The notes below the pieces were generated by a model, which saw only the letters and a program-made list of their open reading frames with translations, ran no database searches and had not been told where the DNA came from. This document shows, piece after piece, positions 55,934 to 64,000 of a DNA stretch of 64,000 bases (position 1 is the stretch's first letter; every line of letters starts with the position of its first letter). The translations under genes were made by a program, and so were the position numbers. This stretch comes from Melastoma dodecandrum (lineage: Eukaryota > Streptophyta > Magnoliopsida > Myrtales > Melastomataceae): positions 3,179,501 to 3,243,500 of the forward strand of contig JARUPY010000602.1 in NCBI GenBank assembly GCA_029817715.1. The letters are read 5' to 3'.

Positions 55934-57711
55934 ATGTCTCCGGCAGCAAAATCCAAGTCTAAGGCCAAGTCTTCTTCAAGGACTGCTAAGGAACAAAAGT
56001 CTGCCTCCAAGGTGTCTGCACCTACCAATGGTGGAACTGGCAGCTCCTCAAGTGCTTGCAATCCAGTCTCCAGAACATTTCATGTCCTGGAGGTGTCATC
56101 GCCTGCCTCCTCGCCACCCTCGCAGAGTAATTGCCAGTTCCAGACCGTGGATGATACAGATGACCATTCTAATAGCCCTCATGGAACTTTATCTGAGTAT
56201 GATTCCGTGTCAAATAATGGTAGCTGCTCTGGCGAGTCAGAAGATTCAAAAGATAAAGTGGCGGGTCCCAATCCCAAGCGGGAGATTTTGCCCAGTGTAG
56301 ACAATGACAAGAGGGGGAAGATTCGCCTGAAAAATGAGAAGAAGCACCAGCGGCAGAAGGAGAGGCGGGCCCAAGAATTACATGAGCGTTGCTGTGGCTA
56401 TCTCATGTCAAGAAAATTGGAGGCACTATCCCGGCAGCTCGTAACCATGGGATTCTCTTCCGAGCGAGCAACCCTTGCTCTTATATTCAATGAGGGTAGG
56501 CTGGAGGTTCAATTTCCTGGCTTTTTGATGCCAGCGAAGAAGCCATCCTTAAAAATAGCGAACTTGGAAGCAAGGGTAGCTTGAAGATTAACATAAGCAA
56601 TGAGCTCGCTCAGATTTCAGAGTTGGAAATCAAATATAAGTGCTCGAAGCAGGAGGTGGAACGAGCGATTGTTGCCAGTGAGGGTGATCTGGGTAAGGCA
56701 GAGGAGACATTGAGATCTCAGAAACACGATTTGCAACCCTTGCCACCAGAATTGGTGGCTATCCCTGCTTCGCAGAGATTGGTTAGAGTCCAGGATAAAT
56801 CTACTCCTTCTAGTGCAGGTTCACAAGCACGATCCGAGCGAGATCATGACTATCTAAGGGCAGTTCCTACAAGGCAGTCGGGTTTGGAACATGGAATGTC
56901 AAATTTGAGATTGCAACCCTCGCAGGTGAACCAGCGCATAGAGGTGGGTAAGAAGAGGTGGCCTGCTGTCGGGTTAAATTATTCGCCTTCTCCTACTATT
57001 GCAATGCGTTCGCAAGTTTCGGCTGCACCAATAAGGCGAGAAACCCTACATGGTGGTGCTGAAGACAAAACCCTTCTCCAACCTGCTGCGGGGAACAACC
57101 ACTAATGGTGCAGCATCATTCGCATGCTTCAATACCCTGGACCAACATGGTCTCCACGGCTTCCTTTGCAGGATCCTTATGGTTTTACCCGAGCGAGGGT
57201 CCTGGAATGGAAATGTTGAGGCCAAATATGAAGTTGCTACATGCTGCCCAGAGACTTGCGACCGTAGGCCAGGACAACCGGTCATCAGAACAAATATACC
57301 ACCACCCAGCTACGTACAGGGAAAGCCTAACGATAGCAAGTCCTTTTGATTCATTGGCTGAGCTGGGTAGCACGTGGACCCCAATGGGCCGGGTCCCTTC
57401 ACCAACCATTCCATCCATCCCTCCCCAGGGCTCCTGAGCAAGTTCGGGCAGTCGTCTTCCTCGTACACGCAGAACAGCTCTCACTCTTGGGGAACATTCT
57501 CTAATTTGATGCCGTCTGGTTCTTTAAGCTCACCCTCAATGGTGAGGGATGATGACTCGGGCCTGAGGTTGGGCGTTGCGGCCAACAGGATGCAATTGTC
57601 GGGAATGAGCTGGACAGAGGGATCCGCCGTCGGGGCCATGGAATGGACCTCCCCATTTGCAGGGAAGGATATATTCTTGCCTAGGCAGTTCGTTCCCTCT
57701 CCGTCTCAATT
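55934..57711 (+). CDS. UBA-domain protein, plant-specific, with frame breaks
   Basis: Plant UBA/TS-N-type protein of unknown role, normally about 600 residues in one exon. Residues 1-190 are intact: MSPAAKSKSKAKSSSRTAKE, KKHQRQKERRAQELHERCCG and the first UBA helix ALSRQLVTMGFSSERATLAL. Then the frame shifts near 56,510 (one base short); the next segment has ELEIKYKCSKQEVERAIVAS (second UBA-like repeat). Another shift is near 57,095, another near 57,400. The family end (AMEWTSPFAGKDIF, then LPRQFVPSPS) appears at about 57,640-57,705. All pieces are in order with little other decay. Identity is fair; whether the breaks are real is open. Confidence 0.7.
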
Positions 57712-57951
57712 TCGGCGGGGAGAACAGAACAGCCCTAAGGCCTTTCTATATCGATGTAATGACGATGTCCACGTGGGAAAAGCGGTTGGCTATGTTGCTT
57801 GTCGTGCCCTTTTCAAAGTACTGAAAATTTGCATCCAGTGGTTCCTTAACGCGAATTTGCACGAGCGTCCACTTTACTTTCATCCCCTTCTTCCCACAAA
57901 GAGGACAACATAAAATTCCAGAAGAAAGAAGAGGCCAAACGCAGAGAGACG

Positions 57952-59109
57952 ATGGCTGCGACGGCGACACCGCAGCAGACGCAGCAATTCCTGTCGATGG
58001 TGTTGTCCCAGAGGGGACCCAACTCCCTCCCCTACGAGGAGGACACGAAGTGGTTGATCCGGCAGCAAGTGATGTCCCTCATCGCCGCCTTCCCATCCCT
58101 GTCCCTGTCGGTGTCCACCTTCACCCACAACGACGGGCGATCCCTCCCCCTCCTCCAAGCCCACGGCACCATCCCCATGGCTTTCCAGGGTCAAACCTAC
58201 AATATCCCCATCTCCATCTGGCTCCTCGAGTCTTACCCTCGTCTCCCTCCCCTCGTCTACCTCAACCCGACCCCCGACATGACGATCAAGCTCCCTCACC
58301 CCCACGTCTCCCCCTCTGGCCTCGTCTCCCACCCTTACCTCCAAAATTGGATCTCCCCCACCTCTAACCTCCTCCACCTCTCCCGCCACCTCTCCTCCTC
58401 CTTCTCCCTCGACCCCCCTCTCTACTCCCACCGCTCTCCTCCCAACCACCCCTCCTCCTACCCCGGCTCTTGGCCCCCCTCCCCGTATTCCCACAGCGGG
58501 GGTCTCAGCAGGGTGGTTGAGGAGGACCCCGCTGATGTCTTCAGAAGGAATGCCATTGGGAAGCTCGCGGAGGCCGTCCGCATCGATTTGACCTCTATTC
58601 GGAAGTCCACGGAGGCCGAGACGGAAGGGCTGTTGGGGGTCCAGGGCGTGCTGAGGTGGCGGCGGGAAGAGCTGCAGAGGGGAGTTGGGGAGATGGCAGA
58701 TGAGAAGGAAGGCCTCGAGGGGATGTTGCAGGCGGTGTTGTTGAATTGCGATTTGCTGGGCACATGGTTGAAGGATCACGAGGTGAAAGCAGGCGCGCGT
58801 GAAATTGGTTGCAGGGGCGTCAAGGCTGAAGCCAGGGCAGACGACGCTTTTGATTGCGCGGACGGTCTTTCGAAGCAGATATTGGAGTGCGTGACATCAG
58901 ACCTGGCGATCGAGGACGTTATTGACTCCCTGGATAAGGTCGCACAGGAAGGGGCAGTGCCCTTTGATCAGTACCTGAGGAGCGTGAGGCTATTGTCTCG
59001 GGATCAGTTCTTCCATCGCGCAACCATGATGAAGGTTAAGGCCGTGCGAATGCAGTCGCTGGTCGCGGACATGGCCGTCAGAGTGCAGCACTTCGTGAAC
59101 TTAGGTTAG
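57952..59109 (+). CDS. ELC: ELC / VPS23 (TSG101 homologue), ESCRT-I subunit
   Basis: Ubiquitin-binding subunit of ESCRT-I, which sorts cargo into endosomal intralumenal vesicles; in Arabidopsis ELC also affects cytokinesis. Single exon of 385 codons, normal for plants. The UEV domain spans about residues 25-150 (TKWLIRQQVMSLIAAFPSLS, YNIPISIWLLESYPRLPPLV, HPYLQNW). A Pro/Ser linker is followed by a coiled coil (residues 190-270, LTSIRKSTEAE, WRREELQRGVGEMADEKEG) and the C-terminal steadiness box (VIDSLDKVAQEGAVPFDQYL, LSRDQFFHRATMMKV). Translation starts MAATATPQQTQQF. The coding strand is pyrimidine-rich in its first half and purine-rich in its second. Confidence 0.93.
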   Translation: MAATATPQQTQQFLSMVLSQRGPNSLPYEEDTKWLIRQQVMSLIAAFPSLSLSVSTFTHNDGRSLPLLQAHGTIPMAFQGQTYNIPISIWLLESYPRLPPLVYLNPTPDMTIKLPHPHVSPSGLVSHPYLQNWISPTSNLLHLSRHLSSSFSLDPPLYSHRSPPNHPSSYPGSWPPSPYSHSGGLSRVVEEDPADVFRRNAIGKLAEAVRIDLTSIRKSTEAETEGLLGVQGVLRWRREELQRGVGEMADEKEGLEGMLQAVLLNCDLLGTWLKDHEVKAGAREIGCRGVKAEARADDAFDCADGLSKQILECVTSDLAIEDVIDSLDKVAQEGAVPFDQYLRSVRLLSRDQFFHRATMMKVKAVRMQSLVADMAVRVQHFVNLG

Positions 59110-59899
59110 ACCGGAAGGGCAGATGATTACTATACCACATAACTCACACCCTGTGCTTGCTTATTTTAAATTGATAATCAATGGGCTTGACAATAACGAA
59201 TTACCTTTTCTCAGGATTGACATCGTATTCTGTTTTTGTGGTCGTCCCACTGAATTGAAGCAGCAGAAATTAATTGGTGGGCTTCCCAGTTGTGTTATTG
59301 TCTGTCAAAGCGTGTGATTCGATAGTTTAAACAACTCCTGATTCTTTTTGTACACCATTACCGGCCTCTCTAACCTCCCGTGCCATACGAGGACTTCGGA
59401 TGAATAATTCAAAAGAAGGGAAAGCCTGTGCTCTTCTTGGGCAGAAATTTTAAAGTTGAGTTAAATTCATTTTTAAAATATTTTTCAAATGTATAAAAAT
59501 TATGAAATTAACACCTTCATAGCGCGCGACTAGAGATGGAAACTCTTCTTTGTGTTGGGTAATTAGTCCCATGATGGATAATTCTGTCTCTAACATCATC
59601 TTCTGTTCTCTACTCGGTGGGTTTGAGAACTCTGTTGTCACTCACACATTAAGCAACTTGGGAATGTCACGGCAGGAGGGAGGGAATAGGGCGGCGATAA
59701 AACCCGCCGAGTTAGGGAATAGGACGACGGGGGATGACGTTAGAGATGGAGTTCTCAACCGTGTAACCGTTCATTTAGACCAAATTTTATAAAATATCTT
59801 AAAAACAAATATATTTTCGTACAAAAACTCAAACAAATACAACAAAAAGGGGAAAGGAAAGGAAAGGGGAAGGCACAACAGCTCCATAAACCCCGGGAA
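59110..59899. other. Intergenic region between ELC and SAC3C
   Basis: 3' flank of ELC and short upstream region of SAC3C; no other gene seen. Confidence 0.4.
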
Positions 59900-61977
59900 A
59901 TGGATCGGAGGAGGGGACAGCAGCAGAACCACCACCATCAGAATCCTCGTCATCGCGGATCTGGCTGGAATCCGTCCCCCGCGTCCTATTCCAATTCCAG
60001 ACCTACATCCGCGAGCTGGGACCGCGATGATGATCCTTCCGGCGGTCGCGTCCCTGCGACGGCTCGGAGAGGCGGATTCACGAATCGGTACGTTGTCCCC
60101 GGCGTTAGGTCAGTCGTCGGCGGTCATGGGAGAAGAGGAGGAGACGAAGGTTACGACGATGATGAACAAAGAAAGGCGAGGGCTAATCCCGATCGAGAGT
60201 CGCCGTTGGTTGGAACTTGCCCTCACATGTGTCCCGGTACTGGAACTGTCCTTTTTTTTTCTTTTTCCTCATTCCCCTACGCTGAGCTTAATTCAAGTGA
60301 TTTTGGATGGTTTCTTTGAGTGTGACGGTTGAGTGAGCTCATTCTCGCAGCGGCGGAGATAGAACAGCGTGAGCGGCTGCGAGATCTGGCCTCATTCGAG
60401 AGGTTGCATGGTAATCCTGCCAAGACGTCTCCTGAACTTGCTGTCAAGAAGGTAGGTAGGGTTTGTGCTTTGTTTGGTGGCTTTGCATTTTTGTGTGGCG
60501 AATCGGAAGGGTGCATTATTGAGACTTTTCCTTTGTTCAGAAAGCTGAAAGTGGATATGTGGCCGATGGATCTGTCTAGTTTTGCAGGACAATATCAACG
60601 AAGGATGTGCGTCCATCGGATATTCGGCCGATTGCTGTGCTGGAGAGAACTTTAGATTACCTTATGGGCTTGATGGATATGTCCGACAAGCCTTTTGAAA
60701 TGGTCCATGACTTTGTCTTTGATAGGAGCCGCTCCGTACGGCAAGATATGAGCATGCAAAATGTCGTCGATCGAAAAGCTATACAAATGTATGAGAAGAT
60801 GGTATGGTTCTCTTGACTCAATTGCACGTTGCTTTCCATAGTCAGTAGTTGGAAATTAATATACTTGAAGTCAGCACGTGCTTACTGGCTCATTTGTGTT
60901 GCCAAGGCGAAATTCCACGTGATATCTCATCATAAACTCCGTGTTAGTGGCCAAGGATCTGATGAGGTCATTGTCTCTTCGTGGCATCACTTAAACATAG
61001 AGCAGATGGCGAAAGTGTTGACATCGTTGTACAACCTTTATGATGTGAATCGACTGCCTAATTCCCTGCATGAAAATGAAGCCGAATACCGTTCGCTGTA
61101 TGTGCTGCTTTGCCTCAGTTCTGACAGCTTGCCTGAGGTTTGATCTCATTCTGCCCTAATATGATGTGACTGCACATGTGCTAATCCCTGATAACAGAGT
61201 TGATGGTTTCATCTGAAATTTGGTTTCTAGGGAGAAACACTTCCCCTATGGCTTCGTCGTGTGCCGAGTCTTGTGATCAAGTCAAAAGAGATGTCTTTTG
61301 CCAGAAAAGTCCTGAGGTACTTCTTCTCTCTTAGGTTGGGGTTGAAAAGCTCTAATATGCTGTTTGCTGTGTCAATTGTCTCGTAACTTTCTGGGAGCAA
61401 TCCATGTCTTTGTGCTCATTTATAACAGGTCTGTCAGGGTGGGTAACTATAAGCGTTTCTTTGATACTGTGGCAGCTGAAGCATCATATCTTCAGTATTG
61501 TGCCATCGGGCCTTCTATAGATAAGGTAATTAAACAAAAAATTGGATATATCTAATTACTACACATGGCTGCAGCATTCGATTTCTCAGAAGATGTTTTT
61601 TCTCGACTGATATGTTTAAAAAAGGTCCGAGTGCTCGCCTTGTCCTGCATAAACACTGGCGGTTACAAGCTTCATCCATACCCAATATCGCATCTATCCA
61701 CACTCCTCAGAATGAAAGTAAACAAAAACTAACCCTGCACTTTATTTTCCTTTTGAATTAATCTGTTTACATTAACTAGATCTCTCCTTTGCTCTCATGG
61801 TAACCACTGTTCTATCAGGAATCTGAGATGGAAGCCTTCTGTGAGGCCTGCAACCTCGACACCTCCCTTGATGAGCACGGGAATATGGTATTGACCACCA
61901 AGCAGACTGGTTTCACATATCCTAAGAGGGGGTTCGAAAAGTACAGCTTTACAGGATTTGAAACCTTTGACAGGTAA
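59900..61977 (+). CDS. SAC3C: SAC3 family protein C (SAC3/GANP)
   Basis: Member of the SAC3/GANP/THP3/eIF3 family, linked to mRNA export or processing in the nucleus. Eight exons in frame: 59,900-60,236; 60,351-60,451; 60,580-60,801; 60,907-61,137; 61,231-61,316; 61,429-61,525; 61,625-61,717; 61,819-61,977; 441 residues. The N-terminus is low-complexity, Arg/Gly/His-rich ([20 protein letters not shown]). The SAC3 domain begins with GTCPHMCP and [16 protein letters not shown], then [38 protein letters not shown] and ends with [21 protein letters not shown] winged-helix-like C-terminus ends FTGFETFDR. Short form and motif order fit SAC3C, not the larger SAC3A/B. Confidence 0.9.
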
Positions 61978-63205
61978 TTTAAACCTCACAACCCGCCACT
62001 CCATCTCCATTCACCCTATTGCTCGAGAAGAATTAGTGTCATTTTTATTCCCCACGGCTTTAGCTAAAGCTTGAGTCCTGTTTTTATCTGGTAGGGACAG
62101 ACGAGAACATTGATAGGTAGGGAGGAAGGAGGGAGGGAGGTGACTTTCAAATGGTATAATTCCTGGACAAAAACTGCCTATCACGGGCACTTCTCAGTAA
62201 ACTCGTTTAGGACAAAGGGAGGCTCTAATTTGTAAACCGGCGGTATAATGGGCTTGTAAGTTATTACTCTTTCGTGGTCATCCTTGGGCCAACTCCTCAA
62301 TTATAACCATGTGTTGTATCCAAATCCCCGAATGAGATTTGATAAGGAACTCAACGGGCCTGGGCGTTCGACAACCCGATCTCCTAAATGGGCCAAGATA
62401 AAAAAGGGCTTTGAATGGGCCTCCAGCAGGGGTAAAAAAGTATAGGGTTGATATTTATTACAAAGACACCAACGAGGTTTTCTGAAGAGGCGGCCAAGGG
62501 GCGAATTGGGGAGAAAGAAAGTGGGGGAAGGCGCAGGTCGGCAGGGCATAAGGAAAGAAAAGCCCTCCGTTCTCCGCTGTCTTCCCCTCCCACCTCTTTT
62601 TCCTTTTCTAGCTCTGTTGTCTGGAAGTGGACGGAAAGAAAGGGTTGATATCTTGCTGGCCTACCCCGATACCTCCTTCCTTTTCCTGTGAGGCGCCGCC
62701 GACCATCCGAGGCCGACTTGCCTGGCTGATTTTTTCCCGATTTGCCTCTTTTTTTTTGGTGAGTGGCGGCAGGTTCCTCCTGGTCTTTTCCCTTTGCTTC
62801 GATGATTTTAGGTGCTGCATGTTTCTTTTCCTTTTTTTTTTTTCGGCTGTAGGCATCTGATTAGGGGTGATGGATTTCTCGTAGTTTAGCTGAGGCTGGT
62901 AGTTGTGGCCTTTTTATTGAGCTATTCGCATGTCGAGCTTTCTGAAATAGAGGTCGAGTGCTTACGCTGGCGATTTTTCCTGGTTGCATCATGAAGTTGT
63001 GGTCAGTATCTAATAAGCGCTTGTATTTCTTTCTGGGTTGTTTGCTCTCGTTGCCATGGCTTAGGATTCCTTTTGACGGGTTAACCCAGTTCTTCTTCCG
63101 TTGGTGGTCTGATTGTGTCCTCTTAAATTTTGCAGTTGCTGTGCAATTTTGGCTCTTTCTCTGTCGGTAACCTTGACTTGTGTTTTGCGTTCCTCAGCAA
63201 CCCAG
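61978..63205. other. Promoter and leader of the zuotin-like gene
   Basis: Intergenic region and 5' leader with a likely leader intron (acceptor CCTCAG at about 63,193-63,198). A T-rich/CT-rich leader runs from about 62,560. Confidence 0.5.
62385..62421. promoter_or_regulatory. Site II motifs upstream of the zuotin-like gene
   Basis: ATGGGCCA and ATGGGCCT 26 bases apart, just before the CT-rich leader, a typical arrangement for plant ribosome-linked genes. Confidence 0.45.
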
Positions 63206-64000
63206 ATGGCAGTTAAGGCTATTAAGCTTATTACGTACTCTGGTGAGATTGGTGATGGGAAGCCAATCTACGTGTCTTCGAATGCTCTCCCTGTGAAGGC
63301 GTCGAGGTTGGAACCTGCCGGGCATGCTTTCCATGCTGCTGCTCTTAAGCTTCTAGGTTGGGAGGAGGAGGGCGAGGATGGTTCTGATAAGGCATCTGAG
63401 GGTGACAAGGAAGCGACTAGTACTGCATCGTTCGAATCATACACCAGCAAAGGAAAAAAGAAAGGCGAAAGCAAGCAGCAGGACCACTATGCATTATTGG
63501 GCTTGAGCCACCTACGGTATCTTGCCATAGAAGACCAGATTAAGAAGAGTTACCGGGAAACGGCACTGAAGTATCATCCCGACAAACAGGCTGCTCTTAT
63601 CCTAGCCGAGGAAACTGAAGCTGCGAAACAGGCGAAGAAGGATGAGATAGAAAGCCACTTCAAGGCCATTCAAGAAGCATACGAGGTTTTGATAGATCCC
63701 CTGAAGAGGAGACTCTATGATTCTACGGATGAGTTTGACGACGAAATCCCAACTGACTGTGCACCGCAGGACTTCTTTAAGGTCTTTGGTCCTGCTTTCA
63801 TGAGGAATGGCCGGTGGTCGGTAACCCAACCTGTCCCATCCTTGGGTGATGACCATTCTTCAATAAAGGAAGTGGATGGTTTCTACAACTTTTGGTATGG
63901 TTTCAAAAGTTGGAGGGAGTTTCCACATGCTGATGAGTTTGATCTTGAGCAAGCCGAGTCCCGCGACCATAAGAGGTGGATGGAGAGGCAAAATGCAAAA
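63206..64000 (+). CDS. Zuotin / DnaJC2 (GlsA) chaperone, 3' end outside window
   Basis: Ribosome-associated J-protein homologous to yeast Zuo1, mammalian MPP11 and Volvox GlsA. Starts MAVKAIKLITYSGEIGDGKP. The J-domain begins near residue 92 (DHYALLGLSHLRYLA) and has the HPD triad in KYHPDKQ; the family insert with EETEAAKQAKKDEIE follows, then the AIQEAYEVLIDPLKRRLYDS helix. The zuotin homology region starts with PQDFFKVFGPAFMRNGRWS and FYNFWYGFKSWREFPHADEF. The ORF is still open at the window edge, so the SANT-type C-terminus seen in plant homologues would lie beyond. Leader intron upstream. Co-chaperone of Hsp70 at ribosomes by family. Confidence 0.93.
   Translation, partial: MAVKAIKLITYSGEIGDGKPIYVSSNALPVKASRLEPAGHAFHAAALKLLGWEEEGEDGSDKASEGDKEATSTASFESYTSKGKKKGESKQQDHYALLGLSHLRYLAIEDQIKKSYRETALKYHPDKQAALILAEETEAAKQAKKDEIESHFKAIQEAYEVLIDPLKRRLYDSTDEFDDEIPTDCAPQDFFKVFGPAFMRNGRWSVTQPVPSLGDDHSSIKEVDGFYNFWYGFKSWREFPHADEFDLEQAESRDHKRWMERQNAK

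Noticed and set aside
57880..58779. 299-codon antisense ORF opposite ELC
   Set aside because: A low-complexity Gly/Val/Arg/Glu frame mirrored from the biased ELC coding strand; no protein-like motif.

Overview
The window is nuclear DNA of a flowering plant, most likely a woody or herbaceous eudicot. Support comes from GT-AG introns, from families found only in plants (class II TGA bZIP, VQ, ARGOS/OSR, WAT1, retinoblastoma-related, SAC3C, trihelix) and from plant mobile DNA (Athila-like LTR element, integrated caulimovirid, Pack-type TIR elements). I cannot name the species.

Layout. 1-8.7 kb: end of a trihelix factor gene (+), a thioredoxin z/CITRX gene (+), an ARGOS/OSR-like ORF (-), a TIR element carrying a gene fragment, a Nudix hydrolase gene (+) and a VQ-motif gene (-). 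9.0-17.2 kb: one decayed, roughly genome-length caulimovirid copy on the minus strand, in the order coat protein, movement protein, protease, RT-RNase H, zinc-knuckle ORF, two ORFs of unknown role, promoter, coiled-coil ORF, tRNA-Met primer site. 19.0-21.3 kb: a class II TGA bZIP gene (+), followed by a LINE RNase H scrap. 23.0-38.8 kb: a retinoblastoma-related gene (-), one of whose introns holds an 11 kb Athila-like retrotransposon (26,965-37,998) with an intact 1760-residue gag-pol ORF and a second intact ORF. 39.6-44.1 kb: a BRCT-domain gene (-). 46.3-47.9 kb: a WAT1-like transporter gene (+). 49.8-51.9 kb: NC2-alpha/DRAP1 (-). 52.7-55.0 kb: a second gene-capturing TIR element and a 0.6 kb foldback element full of palindromes. 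55.9-64 kb: a UBA-domain gene, ELC/VPS23 (TSG101), SAC3C and the start of a zuotin/DnaJC2 gene (all +).

The host genes are unrelated housekeeping and regulatory genes (transcription, chloroplast redox, cell cycle, ESCRT-I sorting, ribosome-associated chaperone) and do not form a pathway. The most unusual signals belong to mobile DNA. In the Athila-like element, GC-rich palindromes with core GCGGCCGC come in pairs exactly 21 bp apart, both upstream of the LTR TATA box and again upstream of the second ORF. The foldback element carries eight 25-bp palindromes. Several otherwise well-conserved host genes (thioredoxin z, RBR, UBA gene) carry one- to four-base frame breaks, which could be consensus errors or real decay. 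Neighbouring genes (TGA, BRCT, WAT1, NC2-alpha, ELC, SAC3C) keep frame across all their exons.
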